Shown: positions 21,491 through 32,567 of the stretch, piece by piece
Position numbering within the stretch: position 1 is the stretch's first letter
Layout: every line of letters begins with the position of its first letter
Assembly: GCA_905160935.1 (NCBI GenBank)
Contig: CAJHZI010000425.1
Span: 937,001 to 1,001,000, forward strand
Length of the DNA stretch: 64,000 nt
Direction: 5' to 3'
From: Enchytraeus crypticus
Lineage: Eukaryota > Annelida > Clitellata > Enchytraeida > Enchytraeidae
The notes under the pieces: model-generated
Databases searched by the model: none
Told to the model about the DNA's origin: nothing
What the model saw: the letters and a program-made list of their open reading frames with translations, nothing else
Translations under genes and position numbers: made by a program

Positions 21491-22381
21491 CAAAGAACAT
21501 GTTGTATTAATGAATTGTGTGCTTTGCTTGCTTGCGAACGAAGACAGAAATGTAGCATTAGAAAGGGTTCTGGGTTTCCTAGTTTAAAATCGTTACTTTC
21601 GGGCAGAGTAAATGTATATTTTAAAAACATATTTTAGTAATTTTCATACCTTTAATCATAATTTTACCGCTTTGTTGTGAATTGTAGACTAAATAGCTTA
21701 TTTGATGAATTATTTGTTGTTGATTGATTATTTAACTGCTGCAATTGCTCGTTGAGAGACAAATTGAAGAATAGTGAAGATAAAAGACTGATTGAAGGCA
21801 AATAAATAAAAGAACAAATAGATATACAAAAAAGGATTGGGAGACTAAATGGTAGATATAAAAGGAAAATGAGGGATAAAAGAGTGATAGTGCAGTAGGT
21901 GTTATGATGTCAATCAAATTTTTTTATTCTTGTTGTATTTTCTCGAGGTGGATGTTGCTAGATCATTCTATTTCACTTAAATTGATATAAATTTGGCATA
22001 TATAAATACATTTTTACTAACCTGTAGATATAACATTTTAAATTTAAGAATCGATCAAAGGAACTAAATCAATCAATGATTGATGTTTTTCAAAGTCTTA
22101 GTGTGTAGAAGCATGCGGCGTTAAAACTGTTATTTTCTGGACCATTAAGAAGTTCTTGACCTGCTTTCAGCGAAAGTATTTACTAGCTAACAATGTCTAG
22201 ATTTACAATATTTACTGGGGCTACTTTATTGAATCTTTTAAGTGAATTCCGCGCTCCTGTCGCCAAAGATTATTGATCAGATTGGAAATGATAGTGATTG
22301 GAAAAAGTTTCTGTTATTTTATTAACTTTATTAATTGGGTTGGGCAGCTTTAAGCATAGATTCATCTAAGTATTTCTCGTC

Positions 22382-22383
<2 letters not shown>

Positions 22384-22430
<47 letters not shown>
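22384..22430. repeat. (TA)n microsatellite
   Basis: It directly abuts the 5' end of the SINE1 copy that follows. Confidence 0.95.
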
Positions 22431-22433
<3 letters not shown>

Positions 22434-22560
22434 TGGAGCCATTGGCAAACGTCGGTAAGATATTCGACCGCAAATCAGTAGGTGCGGGTTGAAATCCTGG
22501 GCTCGCCCGTCACTGACATCGCTTCCGAGTAAGGGAATTGACGTTAACATTATCTTTTTT
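22431..22560 (+). repeat. SINE1 copy
   Basis: Plus-strand copy with GGCTGGAGCCATTGGC head, B-box region GCGGGTTGAAATCCTGGG and the usual body. Confidence 0.87.
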
Positions 22561-22753
22561 GTGTGATATAGGTCTTTGTATGTATTTTTTTTAGCTATAT
22601 AACTATCATAATAACATAATAATAACAACAATTAGAGTGCTACAGTCATCAATGACAACATCGAGCACTATTGAGACAAAATCAAGCCGGCGAGCAAAAA
22701 AAGAAGGTCCAAAAACGGTGCAAATTCCAAAATTCAGTCCAAAGTAAAGGGAG

Positions 22754-23926
22754 TTAAAGAAAAGGTGGTTTAGGCACAGGTCGCTGCTCATGAACACTGG
22801 ATGGAAAAGAGAGATGGAAAAGATAGGTCTTCAACTGCTTATGGAACTGCTCATAGGAAAGCAAAGGGTGATGTGATTCAAATGAAGATTTCCGAAGATT
22901 GGATGGAAGAGAATTCCAGATCTGAGGTGCAGCATGCTGGAAAGCACGATTAGATAGCTTAGAGCGCGAAGGTAAGCTAGGTCTCACAAGAGTAATTAAC
23001 TTAGAAGACCGAGTAATAGCAGGCTGCATCACTTTAATCAAGTGAGACATACAAGTTTGTCCAGGGATGGTGATAGACTTATAGGTTAACGAAGTTGTTT
23101 TGCAAATGATACGCTCTTTAATCTTTAGCCAGTGCAAAGACTTCAAAATAGGGGTAACATGTGAGTACTTAGAACTACAAAGAATTGCTCGGTCAAGAGA
23201 ATTCTGAACAAACTGCAACCGATCAGTCTCACAGTCAGGTAGATTTAAAAACAGGGAATTGCAGTAGTCCAACTTCGATTGCACATGAACAGCACCAATT
23301 GTAGCAGCTGTCTCACGTGACAAATATGGACGTATTCGACGAAGATCACGGATATAGAAGAAACATGCTTGTGAAGTTTTAGTTATGCGTTCATGGAAGG
23401 TTAGGTGTTTATCAAGGATAACACCGAGATTTCTCACAGAAGAAACAGGTGATATTTTAATACCCGAAGATAACGAAAGAGTTTTCCCATTCAGCTTCAG
23501 AAGTTGCTGAGGTGTCCCGACCAACAAGAATTCAGTCTTAGATGGATTAAGTGCCAAGAAATTAGCAGACATCCAAGAGGATATAGACTGAAAACTTTGT
23601 TGCAGGAGGGTTTCAGCATTAGAATAGGAGTTAGTGGTGAAACAAGTGTACATTTGGGTATCATCAGCATATAATTCATGATCAAGAGAATGAGAAGAGA
23701 TTAGAGTGCTTAGGGGTGTTGTATAGAGGATAAAGAGGATAGGACCAAGAACGGAACCTTGAGGCACACCACACTTTAAGTGAGAAGGCGAAGAGATGTA
23801 TTCCATCACTTTCACACTAAAAGAACGATCCGTCAGATAGGAGGAAAACCAATCAAGAACAATTCCACGAACACCAAAACCAGGAAGAGTTGTGATTAAT
23901 GGTATCAAAAGCGGCCGAAAGATCAA
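22754..23926 (-). pseudogene. LINE reverse transcriptase, C-terminal open segment
   Basis: The longest intact frame of the LINE (390 codons, no true start). It begins just after the deletion near motif A, continues G-I-V-L-D-W-F-S-S-Y-L-T-D-R, C-G-V-P-Q-G-S-V-L-G-P and Y-A-D-D, and ends in a thumb/C-terminal region with Y-C-N-S-L. The catalytic aspartates of motif C are intact. Confidence 0.85.
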
Positions 23927-24146
23927 GCATACATAATCCAGTTAAGCGTTGTGTGCTCATGGCATTAACTATAGAATTGCACACAGATAGAAGCACCGTT
24001 TCAGTTGAGCGATGCTTAGTATAAGCAGCTTGATGCTTATTAAATAGATCATTGTAAGAGAGTTGAGTAGAAAGCCTCTGAAGAACAATTCTTTCAGTGA
24101 GCTTAGATATGTATGACAGATTAGATATAGGCCTGTAATTCGACAA
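23853..24146 (-). pseudogene. LINE reverse transcriptase, finger/palm segment
   Basis: It carries N-Y-R-P-I-S-N-L-S-Y-I-S-K, H-Q-A-A-Y-T-K-H-R-S-T-E-T and motif A (L-D-L-S-A-A-F-D-T-I-N-H), then loses homology. It overlaps both neighbouring frames, marking the two frameshifts. Confidence 0.85.
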
Positions 24147-24775
24147 TGATTCCTTATCCAGTGTGGGCTTTTTAAGCCATGGAGTAATAACTGCACGCTT
24201 AAAAGCACGAGGAAATTTGCCAGTAGAGAGAGAGAGCGGTTAACAATCAATGTTAATACTGGAGCAAGTATGTGAATACACTTCTTTAAAAGAGAGGTTG
24301 GGATAGGATCCAAGTCCCAATGTTTAGCTGGAGAGTCTAAAACTAATTTAGTAATCTCATCAATTGTAACTGGAGTGAAATTAGAAAGCTCATCTTTGGA
24401 ATGATTCTCTACTGGAGTATGAGGAGTAGAGTTAGGAGCTGGAGTGATAGATTCTCTAAGATTGCTTATCTTATCTGTAAAGTATTTGAAAAATTGTTCA
24501 GGCAGTGACTCCACAGGAGTAGAAGGAAGAGAAGGAGAGATAGATCTATGTAAAAGCTCATTAACGGTTTTCCATAAACTCTTGACATTCACAGCCTTAC
24601 TGACCAAAGAGGAGTAGTACTCTTTCTTAGCATTAGCAATAGCAGTGCGATAAATCTTGTGTTGCAAATTAGAAACAGTTTTCCAAAAATCTGAATGGGT
24701 ATGACGCCACTTTCTTTCAGCTCTACAGCTTGCAGCCTTTAGCTTTCTCAGACCAGAAGTATACCAAGGGTTAGA
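23969..24775 (-). pseudogene. LINE pre-RT segment
   Basis: It starts at the truncation point with a basic W-Y-T-S-G-L-R region and runs through K-E-Y-Y-S-S-L-V and P-E-Q-F-F-K-Y-F to D-P-I-P-T-S-L-L-K-K-C. It shifts frame in a CTCTCTCT stretch near 24225. Confidence 0.8.
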
Positions 24776-24977
24776 TTTCTTATATCATGTTATTTCATAT
24801 ATCATGTTATATATATACTTAAATAGTTTCTATATTCCCTATTTGCATTATTACATCCTACACGGGTGGTATGATAATTTCGCATATCTTATCTCGGTCT
24901 TCCTCTAATTTGTTTTTCTTCTTTTCTTTAATTTATCAAGTTAGAGCTTTATCTTTCCTGTTCTTCTTCAGATTATG

Positions 24978-24989
24978 CACACACACATA

Positions 24990-25062
<73 letters not shown>
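24978..25062. repeat. (CA)n(TA)n microsatellite
   Basis: A pure dinucleotide tract switching from CA to TA. It lies 45 bp from the left end of the mariner element. Confidence 0.95.
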
Positions 25063-25066
<4 letters not shown>

Positions 25067-25106
25067 CATAAATATATGTAATATACATATAATAATATTA
25101 TATATA

Positions 25107-25892
25107 CACTGTGAGTAAAAAAAACATGTGCGCAGTCTTTCGCCCATAACTTAGGTATTAGTGAACCGATTTTTTAAATTTTTGCATAGGTATAATCAGG
25201 AACACATTTGCTATAAAATAATGTTAAGTGACTCTGTTAATTATTATTTTTGCGTTGAAGCAGTGCTTGAAAATATGCGCGACTGAAAATATTCAGTTTA
25301 AGTACATCAATCGCTACAGAATGTTTACAAATCCGTGGCTTAACAAAAAACGAAACAAGCAGTATTATACTGCTACTGTCAACTGTCAAAGCTTAATTAT
25401 GCTCAAAGTGCCCTCCTTTAGCTGGAATACAAGCTCGGAGATGCTTGCGCCACTCATCTATTGCTTATCAATGACAGATTGCTTCATGTCTTGCCAAACG
25501 TCCACCAGGCGTTGCTTCAACTCGTCCACGTTATTTATTTTCTTCTTTTCGGTGTAATTTCTTTAATAAGCAATCTAGCCCTCCCAGAATCCAGTTTTTT
25601 GTTGGAAATTCGGCAATCAACCAATGTGAGCCACAACCCTTTAAGAGGTACAAGTTTTTGTGAACTCTTAATCTGCTTTAGTAAACACCATTTTAAAATT
25701 TAAACAAAGACAGACTATGTTTGTAAAATCTTCTGTTATTGTCTAAAATATACCGGAATTGTCACAAAAAGTAGATTTAAGATTGATACTTTTCTTGTAC
25801 TTTATAATTCTGAAACAATTTTCAAAATCGGTTCACAAATGTCAAAGTTGTGGATGAAATACTGCGCACATGTTTTTTTATGACTCACAGTG
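25107..25892 (-). mobile_element. Internally deleted Tc1/mariner transposon
   Basis: 786 bp bounded by inverted ends: CACTGTGAGTAAAAAAAACA on the left and CACTGTGAGTCATAAAAAAA as the complement of the right, both continuing CATGTGCGCAGT. Weaker inverted homology extends to about 75 bases (GTGAACCGATTTT on both sides). TA flanks both ends, the family's target site. The minus strand keeps a remnant of the transposase C-terminus: V-D-E-L-K-Q-R-L-V-D-V-W, D-M-K-Q-S-V-I-D-K, then in shifted frames W-R-K-like and K-G-G-H-F. There is no catalytic core, so it could move only in trans. Confidence 0.9.
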
Positions 25893-25948
25893 TATATATA
25901 ATATACCTAGATAAATAATTAGATAGAGATGAGTGAGGGCGCTATATA

Positions 25949-25974
25949 CCATAGACCTGCCAGTAGGCAGTGCA

Positions 25975-26053
<79 letters not shown>

Positions 26054-26105
26054 GATATGGCGCGCGCGCGTGTGTATGTGTGTGTGTGTATATGTGTGTG
26101 TGTGA
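25949..26105. repeat. Family E terminal hairpin plus (TA)n and (TG)n tract
   Basis: Minus-strand family E end (ACCATAGACCTGCCAGTAGG, then CAGTGCACTGA on the plus strand) abuts ~70 bp of (TA)n and then (GC/TG)n. Confidence 0.75.
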
Positions 26106-26285
26106 AGTCTATTTTAATGTCTTCATTTATATCACATCGCTACACAATGAGATGATGTCATATTACATGTAAATATAATATTGTTTTTGTAACTTTGCAA
26201 TGTCAATTTTTGAATCAGAATTTCCGTTATCGGATTGTTTTCCTCGAAAACTCTAAAAGTGAAGGCCCACTATCTAAATTCATTT

Positions 26286-26452
26286 TCAAATGAGCGGGTA
26301 TTTTTTCCTCAAGGATTCTACACTGATCTGCTTGGCTAAAACCTCAATATACTGTGAAAGCTCTGAAATGTGGTCCAGTTCTGCACGGATGTAAGATAAC
26401 AAATCCGTTAATTCTAATAGTACACTTTCGATTTCTTCACTTCTAAAGTGGG
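26286..26452 (-). CDS. Candidate terminal exon, unknown helical protein
   Basis: A good acceptor (CCCATTCCTTGCAG) precedes a frame of 54 codons and a stop. It reads H-F-R-S-E-E-I-E-S-V-L-L-E-L, D-L-L-S-Y-I-R-A-E-L-D-H, Y-I-E-V-L-A-K-Q-I. The composition is that of an amphipathic helix, quite unlike the surrounding random frames. It could be the 3' exon of a minus-strand gene. No upstream exon was found with confidence (26721-26981 has a weak open frame) and I do not recognise the family. Confidence 0.3.
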
Positions 26453-27269
26453 CTGCAAGGAATGGGGTCAATCGATTTCATATTGCTGTGTTAACTTCAG
26501 TCGACCATGTCTAAATCAGAGTATAGATTTGTATTAAACGTATAAAGCGAAAGACATGATACGCATGTATACATCATAAAATAGACAAGATTTTGCAATA
26601 TAAGAACATTAAATTTCTCGTTTAACTTTTGCATATGAACTAAAACTTAGCATAGCCTATTAGTTCAATTCCATTGCCCCATTTTGATAATTATCATCTA
26701 TATAAGATTTTATGTAATTTTTAGATAATTATTAGTTTAGTATAATATCGTCGTCCATCAATCAGTACAGCATTAGTTAGACGTTTAACGTCGTTTTCTC
26801 GTTCACACATGTCCCTAGTGACGAGTTCGACTGCCTGAGAATTGACAGTTTCGACTGCACCTTGGCTCTCTCGGTGTAATATAACATCTTTGTCTGTCTC
26901 GCACTGAATAAGCAAATAACGATTCGATTTCTTATGTCGGTGTGTGTATGTAGAAGTCCTCAACAACTGTGCCGATATCAAGAAACTTCTAGGCCAAATC
27001 CGTGTTCAAAAATAACCAAATCCTGCTTGGAATGCACTTACGACAGGGCTTATATCAGGCCTAGTAGAATAATTGATGAAATGAATGGTTATGACTAAAA
27101 ATTCTTTATACGCTAAACTTTATAAAAAAAGAAGACAGATTAACGTGTAGCTTTAATTGAAAAATATATATTTTCGTTTATATGTTTGAGGAACCGCGAT
27201 TTCTAAAGTGGAAGATTTTTGATAATTAAGTAATAACAATGCTTGTATACAATATTCTCTTTTTCTATA

Positions 27270-27465
27270 GTTCATTAGTGTTTTGCGAATCTACATGTTT
27301 CTATTCACATTCTGCTTTCACTTTCCACAAAAACCACTCCATCGATCAAAACTTTGGTCTCTCAACAAAATATTTTGCTATATCCACAACTTCATGTAGC
27401 CCATCGCTGGGAAATATGGCTTTTGAGATGATTTCGCGATGTCTTCCTCAGTTCCTAATTAATCG
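27270..27465 (+). repeat. Family E copy, diverged
   Basis: It retains the phrases 'cactccatcgatcaa', 'gggaaatatggcttttgaga' and 'cttcctcagttcc' in the same order as 31535-31900. Confidence 0.5.
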
Positions 27466-27529
27466 CGTGTTACAACAAGTTCACTTTACGGATGGTCTAT
27501 TCTTCATTGGCCCTGATATATCAAGGGAT

Positions 27530-27615
27530 ATTAGAGTGCTACTGTCATCAAGCCGTACATTGTGTTTAATGTTGTCGTGGACGACAGTAGCACTCTAATT
27601 CTGTTGTTGTTGTTG
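27530..27615. repeat. Head-to-head LINE 3' ends forming a 17-bp inverted repeat
   Basis: ATTAGAGTGCTACTGTC at 27530-27546 and its exact complement at 27583-27599 flank 36 bases. The right half continues into CTGTTGTTGTTGTTG, the tail of the LINE 3' end. Its inner hairpin reads GTCG-TGGA-CGAC where other copies have GTCA-TTGA-TGAC. Confidence 0.85.
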
Positions 27616-27999
27616 ACTATTTTTGAGTCATCTGGATCACATGAAAGAGTCTTTATTCTGTATAACATTAATACACAACCCACTCCACGTGTGCATAGAT
27701 TCAACGTACTCAGGACATGCTCAGTCGAAATATTTCACTTCACAAACAAGAATATAGTCGGCAGAATAAAACCTACCAGTTGGCTGAATTTCACTTCATC
27801 TTCAAAGAATCTCGGCCCTGCTAGTTTTAACAGTTAAACTCATAACACGTTCAACAGTCAAGTGAAGTAGGCGCTATAGGCCAGTGAGATAGGCCCTGTA
27901 GAAGAGTGAGGTAGGCCTTATAAACGATTGAGATAGGACCTATAGGCGTTAGTTGAACGAATGCGCTAAGATACGGTGCATATCCAGCATCGAGTCCTG

Positions 28000-30000
28000 G
28001 ATCAACAAGCATAAACTAAATTAATTTTCAAATTTGTTTAATTCTTTCGACCAATATATTTGCTGTGAACGTTAGGGTTCAATATCCGTTTGTATTGAAG
28101 TCACAGGTTATAATTACAACATCGCAAACGTGGACATCAGAAGAGTCAAGAACTAAAGATGCTCCAGTACTTGATCTAGATTGACAATGACAAGTGGAAG
28201 AGATTTTAGTGCCCTGTCTAAATCGATGTTCACTCCAGAGGAATGTCTTCTTTCATTCGATATTAATAACATACCTAGAAAGAGTGTTACGCCGTGTTTG
28301 AAGCACGATCATTCATAATGCTTTCTTTTTCAGAACAGCAAACAGCTGATTATTATTATTAACAACGAAAACTTATATAGCAGTGTCATGGCCGAACTCG
28401 GTCTTCGAGACTACTTTACATGAAGAGTTCAATTGTAATCATGAGCTGAATAACAATTACATTTAAATTAACATCTAGTAACAAAATATTAGTAGCTTCA
28501 TGCAATATTAGTGGCGATATGATGGTTCATCAGAATAAAATATTAATTGATATTATTTATTCTTTTTCTATATCTATCTTTATGTCTTTATTTTTCTGTC
28601 AAATGGCAGGTCCAATGTATATATTTTTACACAAAGTCTACTTTCAGGCTTCAGAAACGTCTTACGATTGAACAGGAAGTTTATGCATTCATTAAGGGTT
28701 AGTTTCATTCAAACATCGATGAAGGCTTTAGATTGAGAAAAATTTGACTCCTGAGATAGTAACTAGATGGCTAGGATTTATTTTGAAGCCATACTTTACA
28801 GAATTGTATTGATCAAGGAGAAACGCTCCGGCCTGTCTATATGAAATCCGTGCAACATTTGGAAAAACTATAAAACCGCACCTAAACAAGAGTTGAAGTT
28901 TTGGCTGAGTCTTAAATGAAATTGTCTCTGGACGAACATCTTGAAGAATTCAATTATTATGCAGCCGTCACGTGCTGTAAACCAGAATAAATAAATGATG
29001 GCCTAGATGCAAAATATTGTAGCACAAGAAGCTTGGAGATATATTTTAACACACCCCTCTGAAAGTGCAATTATAATTAGAGATAGCAAATTCTTTTTTG
29101 AAACTACTAACTTTACTTAATATGGAACGTACATAACGAAATGTCAAAGATTTTTCGTCGTTGCAGGGCGTCGTATTGGATAATAAGTATTGCCACAACT
29201 ATGATCTGCTTGATGTTTTTTTATGATTGATGTGATAACTAAATAATTAAATATTTTAGGTGTAGAACACTTAGGCACATGAAAACATTGCGTTGATTGT
29301 TTTAGTTGCAAGAAAAGCTATCACATAGTTCAGCAGTCAATCTGTCTAAAAATGCAATTTCAATAGCAAAAATGGATGAGCGAATTTATAAGTCAAATTA
29401 ATTAATTTATCAAATCAATTAATAATCTATCCGTCGACGAACAAGCTTCTGAAGTGCTTTTAAGCTAATTTTGAACATAGCTGCATATTGAAGGAAATGC
29501 TTAATGGAGTTCTACATGTAGACAACAACGACAGGTGTGGCCTGGGTTTATTGTGCAGTTAAGTTCATTTGATTCCTTGTAAATTTAGTAATAAGAGAAA
29601 AAAGATAAAAGTAGATGAAACTCCAAGCTTTCTTCTCATACGATCGCATGGAATTATTATGTCTTAACTATTTCTTACTAAAAAGTTAAATTTATCATCA
29701 CTTCCTATGCCACGAGAATGCAGTCAGAGACTGTTAATCTAAGTTTGTCCAAGATTGAAACCTACATTTTCCTTCTTCTTGAAGAATTTTACCACCTACT
29801 TGACCTCATCCAGACATTGATGCAAGAATCAACAAAGCTAGTTAAATGTAAACATTTTTCACACTTATATTACAGTGGCAGAGAGATCAGCAGAAGCGAA
29901 GTGTCTAGAATTAATGATATACTCGTAGTTCACTGGTAACATCGTTATATGACAAACGATATCAACATTTATTAGTGCTCTAACCCCAGTGCACTAGCGC
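28000..30000. other. No gene identified
   Basis: AT-rich. A short open frame at 29718-29939 has no splice support. The text around 28740-28990 has a run of near-coding sequence interrupted by stops that might be transposase debris, but nothing is recognisable. Confidence 0.4.
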
Positions 30001-30104
30001 AAAACATCTCTATGTTAATATTTGTAGTGCTTACAAATAGTTTAGGGAATCTACGACAACACAGGAAATATATATGAATATATATGTATACAAATGTGTA
30101 TTTA

Positions 30105-30107
<3 letters not shown>

Positions 30108-30169
<62 letters not shown>

Positions 30170-30212
30170 GTACATATGTATTCTGTATATATGTATAGAA
30201 ATGTATAATATC

Positions 30213-30260
<48 letters not shown>

Positions 30261-30380
30261 CCCATATATATATATATATTATACATGTATATACAGTATA
30301 TATATATATGTGTGTACACGTATGTGTGTGTGTGTGTGTGTGTGTATGTGTGTATGAGTGTGTGTGTCTCTGTGTGTGTG
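30108..30380. repeat. Compound (TA)n(TG)n microsatellite
   Basis: About 270 bp of TA runs interleaved with TGTATG and ending in (TG)n. Open frames crossing it are artefacts. Confidence 0.95.
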
Positions 30381-31037
30381 ATCTCACCCCAGAGCACTAG
30401 CTAATGGTACTTATTTTATTCCTTTAATCGATGCAGTACAGACTGTTACATCAGCTAATTCTTCGACTGTTCTAAACTGAACTCGTTCATGAAAAGAATT
30501 TAATTTATTGGAAAATTCCAACAAAACGAGTGTAAAATCGTTGCGTCAGTAACATTTAATTTAAGATTCTTGTACAGTAGTAAATTAGAATTTCAAATAG
30601 CTAATCGATTTCTGTCATATCATTTTAATATTTATTTATTTATTTAAATGATACAATCATTTCACACAATACAGCTAGTAAAGTCTCACAAAATACAGCA
30701 ATTCGCATGAAATGAAAAGGACACAAAGGACCGAAGATTCTAACATGTGCCCTTATAAGAGAATAAAATAATAAAAGATTTGAGCGTCACTGCAATATCC
30801 TAGAATAGCATTTACAATATTTCAATGGCCACATTACTTGTAAAATAAAATACATGGGGTGACATGAAGCTTTGACTTAAATTTTGTTATTTGATTCTAA
30901 TCGGTGGGGGTTTCAAACTCTTCACGCCTTAGTTCAGAAAAGTCACTGCAATGAATAAATTATTAATGCCGCGCAATGATTCACACAACAACATGCTTCT
31001 TCGATCTCTCTTCGTCACTTTTTGAACCCTACAGTAG

Positions 31038-31175
31038 TAAAAGCTAATGTAAAGCTAATGTTAAAGTCATTTTCCTCACTCGAAAGCGATGTCAGTGACA
31101 GGCGAGCCCAGGATTTGAACCCCGCACATAGATCCGCGGTCGAATAACTTACCGACATCGTCACTGGCTCCAGCC
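31038..31175 (-). repeat. SINE1 copy
   Basis: Minus-strand copy with 'ccactggctccagcc' head and GATTTGAACCCCGC B-box region. It has a short duplication of 'aaagctaatgt' at its 3' end. Confidence 0.86.
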
Positions 31176-31415
31176 GTTTTTATGTTAAGTTTCTCCAACC
31201 CTCTTCCTCCATTGATCCCGGTCCGTAGCATATTCATAATCATCATCATCATCATCATAATTATCATCATCCGCAAGACTGAATTTAACATCTAATATAC
31301 GTGTGTCTTTATTGTATTGTTTAATTACGTTATATCTATTTCCCGTACCTATCTTTAAATTATATTTTGATAATATAAATGCAAGCGCTTACACAATAAC
31401 GTAGATTAGGTATAC

Positions 31416-31460
31416 AACAATTAGAGTGATACAGTCATCAATGACAACATAGAGAAAATG
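31416..31460 (-). mobile_element. L2-like LINE 3' end, very short copy
   Basis: Only the terminal ~40 bases (CTATGTTGTCATTGATGACT, then GTATCACTCTAATTG) remain. This is about the length of the terminal stem-loop. Confidence 0.75.
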
Positions 31461-31534
31461 ACAGCAAATAAGAGTTTGGTTAGTCTTAAACAAGCATGTA
31501 ATTGTTTCCTGACTCTGTAATGTTTTGTTCACTT

Positions 31535-31900
31535 CTCTTCAGTGCATTGCCAAGTGGCAGGTTCAAGGTTCATAGTCAAAGTCTGCTTTCTCGCTCCATA
31601 AGAGCACTCCTTAGATCAACAAGTTAATCCCTTCACAATGTCTATGCCTTATCCATACCTTATGTAGCCTACAGCTTGGGAAAAATATGGCTTCTGAGGT
31701 GGTTTCCCGTTGCCTTCCTCAGTTAGGTAGATTAATTACCATTTAATCCTTTTGGAAAATATTTCATGGTGAGGTGGGTTCCCTCTTGCCATCTTCAGCT
31801 CCTGCCTTTAGTCGCCTCTTACGTACACACGGCAGATTGTCTGCGGTTGCCCTATTCTGCAGTGATCCAACCACAACCGAGCACAACATGGGGCGAATGT
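31535..31900 (+). repeat. Family E copy, near full length
   Basis: Complete relative to 5690-6060, ending 'ggatccaaccacaaccgagc'-like text with 'gcacaacatgg'. The hairpin end lies on the left (TGCATTGCCAAGTGGCAGGT). Not coding; a frame at 31774-31962 is incidental. Confidence 0.8.
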
Positions 31901-32116
31901 TTTATTATGTTATGTTAAAATGCGCGGTAAATGATACAATCATTTACTGTGCACGTACTTAAACATTTAATATGAATTATATAACATTTAGCATAATATG
32001 CATTCCATGTTATTGGTTAAGGGACTGACATTCTATGTTATTGACTATATGACCATGTTATGTAACTGTGACTATTGCAATCATGTTGATATCTTACCTC
32101 TAAAATATGTACCAAT

Positions 32117-32345
32117 GTCTATTGAATGTCTCAGTAGCGTAGGGGTAACGTCTTGAAACTTTAAATGACAGATCCTGAGACGAATGGAACCCTCGTGGGT
32201 TCGAATCTCAGCCGCGCTTATCTGAGAGTAAAATCTCTCACATTCAGTGGACTGATTATACGGAATATGGTCTAAATTGCCTAACGGTTTAATCATGTGG
32301 TATTAAAAGTGATAGATATCCACATAGTTGATCATTTCACTATAA
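32117..32345 (+). repeat. SINE2 copy directly upstream of an ANKFN1 exon
   Basis: Plus-strand copy with TCAGTAGCGTAGGGGTAACG (A box), CGTGGGTTCGAATCTCAGCC (B box) and the body to GTTGATCATTTCACTATAA. Its T-rich tail runs straight into the acceptor of the exon at 32368. Confidence 0.87.
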
Positions 32346-32367
32346 AGCGTGTTTTTTACTTATTTAG

Positions 32368-32567
32368 ACGAATGTTCCGGAAGGCTCAGACAGTCGATGT
32401 GGTGTCCAGAAGGAATGATCCGGAGATAAGTGACCTGTTGAACTCATACGGATACCCGGATAGGGCTTCGAGGCGGAACAGTGGCATGAGAAGATCTCTG
32501 ATGAGAATTAGAGCTGATAGACTGGTGCGCTCTTCTTGTAAGAAGATGAGTCAAGTGGCGTCATCAG
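32368..32567 (+). CDS. ANKFN1: ANKFN1 candidate N-terminal exon
   Basis: The acceptor TACTTATTTAG and donor G/GTGAGT bound a 200-bp open exon. It encodes a basic, serine-rich segment: [19 protein letters not shown] and R-R-N-S-G-M-R-R-S. It ends in phase 1, which the exon at 45533 completes (G + TA, Val). Its first base completes an upstream codon, so either an earlier exon exists or translation starts at the ATG at 32372. Membership in ANKFN1 is inferred. Confidence 0.62.

Larger units (their letters stand above)
22604..24783 (-). mobile_element. 5'-truncated L2/CR1-like LINE
   Basis: On the minus strand it encodes a pre-RT segment (N-P-W-Y-T-S-G-L-R-K-L-K), then reverse transcriptase: N-Y-R-P-I-S-N-L-S, D-L-S-A-A-F-D-T-I-N-H, C-G-V-P-Q-G-S-V-L-G-P and the catalytic L-Y-A-D-D. 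A C-terminal region follows and then a ~120-bp 3' UTR ending in a stem-loop (22637-22668) and a TTGTTATT tail. The 5' endonuclease domain is missing, because truncation occurs near 24783. Sequence style places it in the L2/CR1/Jockey group; the stem-loop plus short-repeat tail favours L2. It is inactive: a frameshift lies near 24225, and a deletion with frameshift near 23895 falls between motif A and L-D-W-F. Confidence 0.88.

Noticed and set aside
26721-26981. 86-codon minus-strand frame
   Set aside because: Composition is partly protein-like, but there is no true start, no clear acceptor or donor, and no phase link to the candidate exon at 26286-26452.
30031-30404. Overlapping open frames of 118, 82 and 61 codons
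   Set aside because: They are produced by (TA)n and (TG)n repeats on both strands and have Tyr/Ile/His/Thr-only composition.
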